DNA from: Massilia eburnea
GTDB taxonomy: Bacteria; Pseudomonadota; Gammaproteobacteria; Burkholderiales; Burkholderiaceae_D
Direction of reading: 5' to 3'
Length of the DNA stretch: 48,870 nt
Assembly: GCF_009720745.1 (NCBI RefSeq)
Contig: NZ_WNKX01000032.1
Location: 1 to 48,870, forward strand
Positions within the stretch are counted from its first letter, which is position 1. Every line of letters starts with the position of its first letter. Positions 9,203 to 16,861 of the stretch are shown piece by piece. The notes beneath the pieces were generated by a model that made no database searches, was not told the DNA's origin, and worked only from the letters and a program-made list of their open reading frames with translations. The position numbers and the translations under genes are program-made.

Positions 9203-9712
9203 TCAGTTCTGCGAAGGGAAAATACCCTGCAGCGCGATGATGAAATTGATGGTCAGGTAAGGTTGCATGTTCTCGTGCGGCTGGCCACCGCCGGAGTTTC
9301 CGACCGTGTTTGGCGCCAGCGTGGCGCTGCCATCCAGCGGCGCGTAATAGTTCACTGCGCCGGATTCGACATTGCCCAGCACCCGCCCGGTCGGGTCGGC
9401 CTGATGGCTGGCCACGGTGGAAATGCCAAGGGTGTGCGTATGCGGCGGCATTTCGTTGGCAGTGAGCATGTGGCTGGCTTCACCGCCCTGCTGCCCAAGG
9501 TTGAAAAGCGCGCCCACATGCGCCGGCACGCGGCCGCGCAAGTCGGGCAGGGCGAAGGTGGTCTGCCCATTGCCGCCATAGGTGGTGCCGAGCAGGGCAA
9601 ACAGGGCCTGGTTCTGGTTGATCGGGAGGATCTGGCCATTGCACAGCGCCCAGCCTTTCGGCGGGAAGTTAAATCCCGTCATCCGGATTTCGGCGAGATA
9701 CGGTTCGGACAT
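9203..9712 (-). CDS. Phage tail-collar domain protein, copy 3 (first in the operon)
   Basis: The 169-residue protein has the same family plan: YLAEIRMTGFNFPPKGWALC at the N terminus, GTTYGGNGQTTFALPDLRGRVPAH, a variable middle (VASHQADPTGRVLGNVESGA), and the conserved HENMQPYLTINFIIALQGIFP end. The start at 9712 (MSEPYLAE) is fixed by AAGGAGG five bases upstream; an upstream in-frame extension is not needed. It is the first gene of the collar-collar-collar-GNAT-DUF6916 run and is separated by 66 bases from the PEP-CTERM gene upstream on the same strand. Confidence 0.86.
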   Translation of the reverse strand: MSEPYLAEIRMTGFNFPPKGWALCNGQILPINQNQALFALLGTTYGGNGQTTFALPDLRGRVPAHVGALFNLGQQGGEASHMLTANEMPPHTHTLGISTVASHQADPTGRVLGNVESGAVNYYAPLDGSATLAPNTVGNSGGGQPHENMQPYLTINFIIALQGIFPSQN

Positions 9713-9778
9713 GCTGCCTCCTTGCAGGTGCATGCGCCCCTGCCGGGGCGTTGCGGCTATTAGGTGGGAAGGGGTGGT

Positions 9779-10402
9779 TCAGGAGCGGAAGCTGCGGCGG
9801 CGGCTCATGCCCAGCGCGGCAAGCCCGCCGGCCAGCAGCGCCAGCGAGGCTGGTTCCGGCACGCCTGGCGTACCCGGATCGCCGGGGCCGCGCAGGAATT
9901 CCAGGCTGATGTTGTCCAGCTGATTCCAGTAGATTGGGTCGTTGTTGAAGTTGCCGAATGCGAGCACCGTGCTGTTGGTGAGGGCGGTGACGGTGATGGT
10001 CTTGGTGAGCCAGTCGCCGGTCAGGTTGGTTTCGTCAAAAACGGTGACGCCTCCGAACTTCACCTGCGCCTCGTTGTCCGGATTGAATTGTGGGTCGGTG
10101 GTCCAGCGCTGCAGGTCGAACGTCAGCTGGTAGGTGGCGCCGGCGATCGTCGCGATGGTCTGGCTGAGAAAGCCAAGCTGGGTGGTATTCAAGTCGCCGA
10201 AGACGTGATTATTGGCGTCTGCCAGCGGAGAAGCCGTCACGTCGGTGCCAAAGGCTTGCTGGCCGCCGCCAGGGCTGGTCAGCGTCCACATGCTGTAATC
10301 GGCGGTGTTTTCAAAGTCGCCATTGGTGACCAGGTTGGGGCCTGCATGCGCGATAGCGGCCGAAAGAAGCAGAATGGATGTCAGTGCGCCGCGAATTTTC
10401 AT
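9779..10402 (-). CDS. PEP-CTERM sorting-domain protein
   Basis: The 207-residue product has an N-terminal signal peptide (MKIRGALTSILLLSAAIAHA), a mature domain beginning PNLVTNGDFENTADYSMWTL (a beta-sandwich, DUF642-like opening seen in many exported PEP-CTERM proteins), and the C-terminal sorting signal VPEPASLALLAGG...SRRRS: the VPEP motif, a hydrophobic span and an arginine cluster. Such proteins are processed by an exosortase (EpsH/XrtA type) and usually accompany exopolysaccharide production; no exosortase is encoded in this window. The start at 10402 was chosen because AAAGGA is spaced correctly for it and not for the ATG two codons earlier. Confidence 0.9.
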   Translation of the reverse strand: MKIRGALTSILLLSAAIAHAGPNLVTNGDFENTADYSMWTLTSPGGGQQAFGTDVTASPLADANNHVFGDLNTTQLGFLSQTIATIAGATYQLTFDLQRWTTDPQFNPDNEAQVKFGGVTVFDETNLTGDWLTKTITVTALTNSTVLAFGNFNNDPIYWNQLDNISLEFLRGPGDPGTPGVPEPASLALLAGGLAALGMSRRRSFRS

Positions 10403-10633
10403 GTTCATTTCCTTTGGCGGATGGCTGAAAAGATTGATTGGGATCATACTTCTCGATGTTGACAATCAAACATTTATTTCAGGCAACGTGGCACAATTGC
10501 AAAGATTCCATATAACTTTGCTAGTCACTTCGCGGCGGTTTAGAGTGCAAACTGCGGTTCTTCGAATTGCAAGATCCGTGAAAATGGCGTCTGACAAATA
10601 TTCATCAGTAAATTTCATTCAAGAAGGCGATTG

Positions 10634-12634
10634 ATGCGCTTCTCATATTTAGTTCCCGCGGCCGCCATCCTGGCTGCGTGCGGAAGCATTCCCAGCAAAT
10701 TGCCGCAAGGGGCTCGTGCCTCGCTGGCGATCATCGAAACCACGGACTTGCACGCCAATGTGCTGAGCTATGACTACTACAAACTGGCGCCGGACGCCTC
10801 GCTTGGGCTGGAACGCACTGCGACCCTGATTCGCCAGGCGCGCAAGGATTTCCCGGATTCGCTGTTGCTCGATAACGGCGACACCATCCAGGGCACGGCA
10901 TTGGGCGACTACCAGGCGCTGGTGGCGCCGGTCGGCTGCGGCCAGCCGCTGGCCATTTACAAAGCCATGAATGCCTTGGGCTACGACGGCGGCTCGGTGG
11001 GCAATCACGATTTCAACTGGGGCCTGGAATTCCTGGGGCAGGTGACGGCAACGAGTCCGCAGCACTGCGCCGGACCTGCGTTCCCGATCGTGCTGGCGAA
11101 CGTGGTGGACGCGCATTCCGGCAAGCCGTTGTTTGCGCCATACCGCATCATCGACACGCACGTGACGGCAACCGGGCCGGATGGCAAGGCTGTGGCGGCA
11201 ACGGTCAAGGTTGGGATCATTGGCTTCACCACTCCGGCCATCATGGGCTGGGACAAACGCTGGCTGGAAGGCCGTGTACGCACCGAGGGCTGGCGCGAGA
11301 CCGCGCAGCGCTACATTCCCGAGATGCGGGCAAAGGGCGCTGAAGTCATCGTCGCCATTTCGCACGGCGGGCTGGATGGTGCGCAGTATGCGCCTTCGAT
11401 GGAAAACGGCAGCTGGCACCTGGCCCAGGTACCTGGCATCGATGCGCTCTTGCTGGGGCACTCGCACGAGGTGTTCCCGAACGCCGCCAGCAAATCGGCG
11501 GGCTTCAACCTGCCCGATGTCGACAAGGCGCGCGGTACGGTGCACGGCGTGCCGACCGTGATGGCCGGCCTGTGGGGCAAGCAGATTGGTGTCATCCAGC
11601 TGGCGCTCCACCACGACGGCAAGCGCTGGGTGGCTGACTCGGGCGCGGCGCAGGTGGAAACGCGCAGCATCCAGCGCGCGGACCGCAGCTTTGTCGAGCC
11701 GGATCCGGAAATTGCGGCACTGGTAAAGTCAGAACATGAGGCGACTATCGCCTATGTGAAGACGCCGATCGGCGATACCGACTTCCGCATGTCCGCCTAT
11801 TTCGCCGATGTTGGCGACGTTTCCGCGATCCAGGTCGTGAACCAGGCGCAGGCCGAGTATGTGCGCCGCTACGTGCAGGCCAACTTGCCGCAGTACGCTC
11901 AACTGCCGGTGCTGTCGGTCTCCGCACCGTTTAAGACCGGTGCGGCGGGAGTGGCGGATTACACCGATGTCGCCCCGGGCAACATGGCGCTGAACAACGC
12001 GGCCGACCTGTACCTGTACCCGAACGACTTGCACGCGGTGAAGGTCAACGGCGCGATACTGAAAGCCTGGCTGGAGCGCGCAGCCGGCCGCTTCAACACC
12101 ATCGATCCCGCGCGCAGCGAGCCGCAGGAGCTGGTCAATACAGCCTTCCCGGGCTTCAATTTCGATATGCTGAGCGACCCGGATGTGCGCTACCAGGTCG
12201 ATGTGACGCAAGCGCCAGGCCAGCGTGTCAAGGGACTTTCCTGGCGCGGCCAGCCGGTGCGGGCGGAGCAGGAATTCATCGTCGCGACCAACAACTACCG
12301 CGCCAGCGGTGGCGGCGGTTTCCCGGGGCTGGATGGCAGCAAGACCGTGTTCGCCTCGCCGGACAATAACCGCGCAGTGCTGATCGCGTATATCAAATCG
12401 GTGCGGCATCTGAACCGCGCCGCGAACGGCTCGGCGCACAGCTGGCGTTTTGCGCGGGTGCGGACCAAGGGGCCGGTGATATTCCATTCAGCGCCGGGCA
12501 AGCTGGCGCTGGCAAAGGATGCCGGCCTGGCCGGCATTTCAGTGGTCAAGGACGATGACGGGAGCGGAAAAGGCTATTCGCTGTATGCGATCGACCTCAA
12601 TGAGGCTTCCGCTTCTCCTGCTGGACGAGAATGA
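10634..12634 (+). CDS. 2',3'-cyclic-nucleotide 2'-phosphodiesterase/3'-nucleotidase, lipoprotein form
   Basis: The 666-residue protein is a CpdB/5'-nucleotidase-family enzyme that degrades 2',3'-cyclic nucleotides and 3'-nucleotides outside the cytoplasm. Metallophosphatase motifs are in order: TTDLHAN (DxH) near residue 36, LLDNGDTIQGT, GNHDFNWG, AISHGG and GHSHEVFP. They are followed by the C-terminal substrate-binding 5'-nucleotidase domain (NNYRASGGGGFPGLDG). The N terminus, MRFSYLVPAAAILAACGS, has a lipobox ending LAAC, so it is predicted to be a lipoprotein, unlike soluble periplasmic E. coli CpdB. ATG 10634 follows AGAAGG. The 3' end overlaps the converging DUF2288 gene by 38 bases. 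I leave the symbol empty because cpdB and related paralogues cannot be separated here. Confidence 0.9.
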   Translation: MRFSYLVPAAAILAACGSIPSKLPQGARASLAIIETTDLHANVLSYDYYKLAPDASLGLERTATLIRQARKDFPDSLLLDNGDTIQGTALGDYQALVAPVGCGQPLAIYKAMNALGYDGGSVGNHDFNWGLEFLGQVTATSPQHCAGPAFPIVLANVVDAHSGKPLFAPYRIIDTHVTATGPDGKAVAATVKVGIIGFTTPAIMGWDKRWLEGRVRTEGWRETAQRYIPEMRAKGAEVIVAISHGGLDGAQYAPSMENGSWHLAQVPGIDALLLGHSHEVFPNAASKSAGFNLPDVDKARGTVHGVPTVMAGLWGKQIGVIQLALHHDGKRWVADSGAAQVETRSIQRADRSFVEPDPEIAALVKSEHEATIAYVKTPIGDTDFRMSAYFADVGDVSAIQVVNQAQAEYVRRYVQANLPQYAQLPVLSVSAPFKTGAAGVADYTDVAPGNMALNNAADLYLYPNDLHAVKVNGAILKAWLERAAGRFNTIDPARSEPQELVNTAFPGFNFDMLSDPDVRYQVDVTQAPGQRVKGLSWRGQPVRAEQEFIVATNNYRASGGGGFPGLDGSKTVFASPDNNRAVLIAYIKSVRHLNRAANGSAHSWRFARVRTKGPVIFHSAPGKLALAKDAGLAGISVVKDDDGSGKGYSLYAIDLNEASASPAGRE

Positions 12635-12917
12635 ATGGGCTGACGACGCTGGCCCACAGGTTGGCGTCGCTGGCGATCCATTCCTGGCATTGCTGGTCCG
12701 ATACCTTGGCCAACTGGCCCGCTTCCATCCAGGCAGATATGCTGGCCTTGTCGTCGTGGGCGATGCGGACGGCGACGTCCACCAGGTCCAGTTCGTCGGC
12801 CACCCACACCACATTGCCCTGGGCGAAGTGCTTGAGCAGTTCGCTCCACGGGATGCGGGCGGTTTCGCGGTTTACTTTGGCGCGGAGTTCCGCGTCTTTT
12901 TCTGGTTTCAGCTGCAT
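12597..12917 (-). CDS. DUF2288 family protein
   Basis: The 106-residue cytoplasmic protein has the DUF2288 signature ELRAKVNRETARIPWSELLKHFAQG, followed by DELDLVDVAVRIAHDDKASI and a charged C terminus. No catalytic motif is known for the family. It reads convergently into the last 38 bases of the phosphodiesterase gene and starts 10 bases after the toxin gene stop, so it may be carried on the toxin-antitoxin transcript. Function unknown. Confidence 0.82.
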   Translation of the reverse strand: MQLKPEKDAELRAKVNRETARIPWSELLKHFAQGNVVWVADELDLVDVAVRIAHDDKASISAWMEAGQLAKVSDQQCQEWIASDANLWASVVSPFILVQQEKRKPH

Positions 12918-12927
12918 TTTCTGACTC

Positions 12928-13611
12928 TTAAATCGGTGGAATCTGCTCGACGATGGCCGCCGGCGAACCCCGCCATGTTAACCGATACGCCGGGCCTTTG
13001 CGAACATTGCCCACCAGCGCCGGGCGGAAGCAGGCGAGGTTGGTGCCGCCCGCGCGGCGCACGCTCGGGTAGATGATGCCGGTCGAGCCTTCGGCCAGGA
13101 GTTCGCGCGCCAGGCGCTGCGAAGCCACATAGCTGTCCGGGTCCAGGCAGCCGGCATATTCGGGTTGGCCGCAGATATCGTGGAACTGGGCGCTGAAGTC
13201 CGACAGCAAGGCCTGGTAGCTGACGCTGTCGTCGAAGCGGTCGATTTCGGCGTATTCCACGGTCTTGTGGAAGATCACTTCCGCCAGCGCCGTCTCATGC
13301 TCGAAAGCGCAGTACCAGGCGCCGCGCTGGCCGTCGTTGAAGCGGCTGCCTTGCGGGCGGGCGTAGGTGAAGGCGGCATTGATGCTGCGGTAGTTGGGCA
13401 CGTAGTACACCAGTTCCTCGATGCCAATGCCCAGCGCGCCGCCATGTTCGGCGCGCAGCCGGGCATTGGTGGCGTTATCAAGTTCAAACAGCTGCTGCAG
13501 CTCGGCGTCGTTATCGGCGAGGGCAGCCAGCACGGAATCTTCTTTATCGACGAAGCGCGACGGGATCAGGCGTACGGTGTCGAATTGGCGCAGCAGGCGG
13601 AATGGCGGCAA
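12928..13611 (-). CDS. RES-domain toxin (NAD+ phosphorylase-type)
   Basis: The 227-residue product carries the RES domain, named for conserved Arg, Glu and Ser. Here they appear as GSRFNDGQRGAWYCAF (Arg), ETALAEVIFHK (Glu) and GIIYPSVRRAGGTNLACF (Ser). RES toxins of the MbcT/Xre-RES type deplete NAD+ by phosphorolysis or hydrolysis and arrest growth. Translation apparently begins at a TTG directly after the antitoxin stop (TAA-TTG), so it would be coupled to antitoxin translation; no in-frame ATG sits near the domain start. Gene order antitoxin then toxin is the usual one for this family. Confidence 0.88.
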   Translation of the reverse strand: MPPFRLLRQFDTVRLIPSRFVDKEDSVLAALADNDAELQQLFELDNATNARLRAEHGGALGIGIEELVYYVPNYRSINAAFTYARPQGSRFNDGQRGAWYCAFEHETALAEVIFHKTVEYAEIDRFDDSVSYQALLSDFSAQFHDICGQPEYAGCLDPDSYVASQRLARELLAEGSTGIIYPSVRRAGGTNLACFRPALVGNVRKGPAYRLTWRGSPAAIVEQIPPI

Positions 13612-14049
13612 TTACAGGCCTCCGCGGCGAGCGTCGAGCAACTGGCGCACCGTTTGCATGGCGAGGATGCCGCCGGCTTCCATGTAGTCCAGCGGCGTGC
13701 GGCCGCCGAAAATGCTGTTGCGGTTGGCCAGGCTGACCCATTCGTCGGCCAGCTTGTCGCCGTAGATGATGTGCAGCGACTTGTAAATACCCAGCAGGTA
13801 GGAAATGCGCGTGATGCGGTCGACTTCCAGCACCCGGTCCGGGTGCTTTTTCCATTCGTAGAAGGCGCTGCTGGACAGGCCGCCCAGCAGTTCGCGGGCG
13901 TCGTCGTCGCGCAGTTTCCAGGCGGCGGCCAGCTTGAAAAAGCCCTTGAGGGCGGCTTGCGACAGGCGCTCGCGTTCTTCCTTGCGGCTCAGGTCAACTG
14001 TCTGCGGAATGGTGTATTCGCTGTTGGGGTAGGCAAAGGCGGGATTCAT
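13612..14049 (-). CDS. MbcA/ParS/Xre-family antitoxin
   Basis: The 145-residue protein matches Xre/MbcA antitoxins. It has an N-terminal helix-turn-helix-like region (LSQAALKGFFKLAAAWKL) and the conserved C-terminal toxin-binding domain, seen as IFGGRTPLDYMEAGGILAMQ and a basic tail ending in ARRGGL. It neutralises the RES toxin by occluding its active site and represses its own promoter. The ATG at 14049 follows CGGAGGATAT, a strong ribosome-binding site. The stop abuts the toxin start. A consensus sigma-70 promoter lies directly upstream. Confidence 0.9.
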   Translation of the reverse strand: MNPAFAYPNSEYTIPQTVDLSRKEERERLSQAALKGFFKLAAAWKLRDDDARELLGGLSSSAFYEWKKHPDRVLEVDRITRISYLLGIYKSLHIIYGDKLADEWVSLANRNSIFGGRTPLDYMEAGGILAMQTVRQLLDARRGGL

Positions 14050-14070
14050 ATATCCTCCGTTTATGGATTC

Positions 14071-14099
14071 TTTATACTCCACTTTCGAACTGATTGCAA
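14071..14099 (-). promoter_or_regulatory. Sigma-70 promoter of the Xre/RES operon
   Basis: On the minus strand TTGCAA (14099-14094) and TATAAA (14076-14071) are separated by exactly 17 bases and lie 21 bases before the antitoxin start codon. It is among the clearest housekeeping promoters in the window. Autorepression by the antitoxin is expected from the family; no obvious long operator palindrome was seen. Confidence 0.75.
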
Positions 14100-14150
14100 G
14101 ATTTGTGCGGAATCAAGGTCGAGCTTCCTGCCTGCTGGCAATATCGCACG

Positions 14151-15608
14151 ATGGAGAAAATTCTTCCCGCACTGGAGGGGCAACTGAGGCGATTCCGGCG
14201 CCATGCGGCATGGCTGGCGGCGGCGCATCCCCGGCTGGCCCGTCAGCTGGGGCCGCCGGGCGCGCCGGATGCCCACGTTGACCGCCTGGTGCAGGGCGTC
14301 GCCATGATCCATGCCCGCACGGCGCTTTCGCTGGAGCGTGCACGCTGGCAGCAGGATGAGCAGTTGCTTGAATTGCACTTTCCTGAGCAGCTGCGTCCAT
14401 TTCCCGATTGTGCGGTCGGGCCGGCCCGGGGCGCTGGTGATGGCGTCGCGATCCGGGGCGCCCGCTATTACCCCGGCCATATGGCGGCGATTGAGCTTGA
14501 TATCGAATGCCGCGCTGCCGCCGGGGCCACGGCTGCCAGCATCTTTATCGACGGCGACGCCACCTTCAGCGCCGCCCTGCGCAGCGCCTTGCTTGCTGAT
14601 GGCGCCGAACCGGGCGCCAGTTGCGGAGCCAGCGTCCGCCCGCTGGGCGCTGCCGATGCGCGAATCCTGGCCAGATGGCCGATCGCGCCGACCGGACTCG
14701 ATCCGGACGAGGCGCTGCTTCCGCGTCCGCCAGGCGCACATGCCGGGCTGGCCCTGCTGCGCGAGTACTTCACTTTTCCTGCGCGCTTCAATGTGCTGCG
14801 GCTCGATCTTCAGCAGCTCGCAGGCGCTGGCAGCTGGACGCTGCGCTTGCCGGCGCCAGGCCCGGGTACGCCAGCTGCGCGGCTGCTTGAAACGCTGCGG
14901 CCCGGCCATTTGCGAGCGGGTTGGCGGGCCCAGGCAAAGCTGCGGCGCATGGCGGCGTCTCCCGTCCTGCTGGACGGACGGCAAAGTGAATACCTGCTGT
15001 CCGTTCCACCTGAGTGGGAGATATTCAGCATAGAGCGGATCCGGGTCGATGGCGCTGAGTGCCGGGACTGGACGGCGCGTTGCGTGGATGGCGCGCCTCC
15101 CGGCCACGAATGGCGCATTGCCTTCCACGCCGGCGCCGCGCGGCCCATTGGCGCGGTGGCATCAATCGAGGTCAATTGCTGCCGGCGCTCCTCGGTTCTC
15201 GGCAGGGTGGCGCGCGGCGCCGGGTGCCGCTGGCGCTTGAATTCCCTGCTTGCGCTGGAACAGGCTGCGCTCGATGCGTCCGCACTGCGCGAGCTGATGG
15301 CGACCCAGGCCGTCGCCAATTCGCCCGCCGCCCTGGCAATGATTGCAGCGGTGCGTTCGCTCGCGGCCTGTCCCGCATTGCTCCATCCTGGCCGCGCGGC
15401 GCCTTTACAGGGGACTGAGTTTCGCCTGGGCGTTGACGACGCAGCATTCGCCGGAAGCAGCGTGCAGCTTTTCGCCCAAGTGATGGACCGCTTTTTCGGT
15501 GAATGCGCGCACATCGATACATTTACCCGGCTGGTCCTGATGTCGGCTGGCACCAGGGAGGAGCTGATCCGATGCAAAGCGAGGAATGGCGCGATAGTCC
15601 TGGAGTGA
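14151..15608 (+). CDS. tssF: TssF-like type VI secretion baseplate protein, short orphan form
   Basis: The 485-residue protein resembles TssF (VasA/ImpG), a wedge component of the T6SS baseplate. Recognisable are the N-terminal LEGQLRRFRRHAAWLAAAHPRLARQL and DAHVDRLVQGVAMIHAR, REYFTFPARFNVLRLDL in the middle, and the C-terminal RFFGECAHIDTFTRLVL. Typical TssF is about 580-630 residues, so roughly 100 or more are missing, mainly in the variable centre; no stop or frameshift is visible. ATG 14151 has no clear Shine-Dalgarno sequence. Its 3' end overlaps tssG by 37 bases. No other T6SS gene (tssB, C, E, K, J, L, M, hcp, vgrG, clpV) is in the window. It could serve a T6SS encoded elsewhere or be a relic. 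Confidence 0.8.
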   Translation: MEKILPALEGQLRRFRRHAAWLAAAHPRLARQLGPPGAPDAHVDRLVQGVAMIHARTALSLERARWQQDEQLLELHFPEQLRPFPDCAVGPARGAGDGVAIRGARYYPGHMAAIELDIECRAAAGATAASIFIDGDATFSAALRSALLADGAEPGASCGASVRPLGAADARILARWPIAPTGLDPDEALLPRPPGAHAGLALLREYFTFPARFNVLRLDLQQLAGAGSWTLRLPAPGPGTPAARLLETLRPGHLRAGWRAQAKLRRMAASPVLLDGRQSEYLLSVPPEWEIFSIERIRVDGAECRDWTARCVDGAPPGHEWRIAFHAGAARPIGAVASIEVNCCRRSSVLGRVARGAGCRWRLNSLLALEQAALDASALRELMATQAVANSPAALAMIAAVRSLAACPALLHPGRAAPLQGTEFRLGVDDAAFAGSSVQLFAQVMDRFFGECAHIDTFTRLVLMSAGTREELIRCKARNGAIVLE

Positions 15609-16381
15609 GCGCGGCGAGCGCCCAGTGCTACAATTTCTTCCAGTTGGCGGGCCTGGTGGAGAGGCCCGCCTGGCGCAATGGCACGTCGCTGGCCTTTCCA
15701 GCCAGCGACATCTTTACGCTTGAGGGAAGCGCCGTCACTCCCGCTTGCATCGGTTTGCTCGGAATGGCCGGCGCGCTGCCGTACTGTTATTCGGAAGCGA
15801 TCGCTCGCAATGGCGGAGCGGCCGCACGCGAATTCATGGACTTGCTGTCGGCGCCGGCCATTGATGCCTTCTGCACCGCCTGGCGCGAAGGGCGGCCCGG
15901 ACCGGCCGCGCTGCCCGGCCTGCCGCCGCAGCGCGGCCCGCTGCGGGCACGGGCGCTGGGCGAGCGGCTATCGCTGGCGCTTGGTGTTCCCGTGCGGATC
16001 GAGCAATTTGCCGGGCATTGGGAAAGCCTGCCGTCTGCCCAGCAAAGCGCCCTTGGCAGCGGCAATGCCCGCTGCGGCACAGGCGCCTTGCTTGGCGAGC
16101 GTTTGTGGCGGCTCGATGGTTCGGTGCGGGTCCATATAGGCCCGCTGGACGGTTTGGCCTTGCAGTCTTTTCTCCCGGGAGGCCAGGGAGCCCTGGAGCT
16201 GGCATCCCGGTGGAGAAACGCCCGGGGCGACGGCAACCTGCTGGCGGAAGCACGCATCCATGTGCTGCCTGGTGCACGCGCTGGCATGAGGCTTGGCGCC
16301 GGCGCCTGCCTGGGACACGACGCGCTGCTGACGGTGCGCGAGGCAGGAGAAAGGGATGACTTGCGCTACCGGCTTTGCTAG
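15572..16381 (+). CDS. tssG: TssG-like type VI secretion baseplate protein, short orphan form
   Basis: The 269-residue product resembles TssG (VasB/ImpH), the partner that links TssF dimers in the baseplate wedge. Family marks are NFFQLAGLVER near the N terminus, SLAFPASDIFTLEG, LLGMAGALPYCYSEAIARN (the usual GLxGPxGxLPxHYTE region), and FMDLLSAPAIDAFCTAWREGR. Typical TssG is about 310-350 residues. GGAGGAG eight bases upstream fixes the start at 15572, inside the end of tssF, so the two are translationally coupled as in complete T6SS loci. The canonical HH in the FLDLFHHRL motif is replaced by LLSAPAID, a notable change. Confidence 0.8.
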   Translation: MQSEEWRDSPGVSAASAQCYNFFQLAGLVERPAWRNGTSLAFPASDIFTLEGSAVTPACIGLLGMAGALPYCYSEAIARNGGAAAREFMDLLSAPAIDAFCTAWREGRPGPAALPGLPPQRGPLRARALGERLSLALGVPVRIEQFAGHWESLPSAQQSALGSGNARCGTGALLGERLWRLDGSVRVHIGPLDGLALQSFLPGGQGALELASRWRNARGDGNLLAEARIHVLPGARAGMRLGAGACLGHDALLTVREAGERDDLRYRLC

Positions 16382-16411
16382 GATGGGCCACCCAATCCAG
16401 GAGGAGACAAG

Positions 16412-16861
16412 ATGAAAAAGATGGTCTTGCTGGCGCTGGCCGCCTCAATCGCATGCAGCGGCGCGTTCGCTGCCCCCAGCAACGCGGAATTGAAACAGCA
16501 AGTCGCCGACACCGAACGCGCTTTCGCAGCGACAATGGCAAAGCGCGATCACCCGGCCTTTGTCAGCTTCCTCTCGGATGAAGCGGTATTCTTCAACGGC
16601 CCCAACGTCTTGCGCGGCAAGGAAGCGGTGGCTGCGGAATGGAAGCGGCGTTACGAAAAGCCCGAAGCGCCGTTCAGCTGGGAGCCTGACCAAGTGGAAG
16701 TGCTGGATTCCGGCGCCCTGGCGCATTCCTCCGGACCGGTGCGCGACCCGCAAGGCAAGGTCATTGCCCGCTTCAACTCCATCTGGCGCCAGGAAGCGCC
16801 GGGCAAATGGCGCATCGTGTTCGACAAGGGTGAGCGCATCTGCGACTGCGCCAAGCAGTAG
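16412..16861 (+). CDS. Secreted NTF2-like/DUF4440-type protein
   Basis: The 149-residue protein starts with a clear Sec signal peptide (MKKMVLLALAASIACSGAFA, cleavage near residue 20-21). The mature part is one SnoaL/NTF2-like cone domain: VADTERAFAATMAKRDHPAFVSFL, AVFFNGPNVLRGKEAVAAEW and RFNSIWRQEAPGKWRIVFDKG. Members of this fold include ketosteroid isomerase-like enzymes and binding proteins; no specific activity can be assigned. CCAGGAGGAG provides a strong ribosome-binding site. It follows tssG by 30 bases on the same strand and ends one base before the converging recJ stop. Confidence 0.8.
   Translation: MKKMVLLALAASIACSGAFAAPSNAELKQQVADTERAFAATMAKRDHPAFVSFLSDEAVFFNGPNVLRGKEAVAAEWKRRYEKPEAPFSWEPDQVEVLDSGALAHSSGPVRDPQGKVIARFNSIWRQEAPGKWRIVFDKGERICDCAKQ

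Noticed and set aside
7240..9712. Prophage or tailocin remnant
   Set aside because: Only collar-domain proteins are present; no capsid, sheath, lysis, integrase or attachment sites. The bacterial microcystin-dependent family explains them better.
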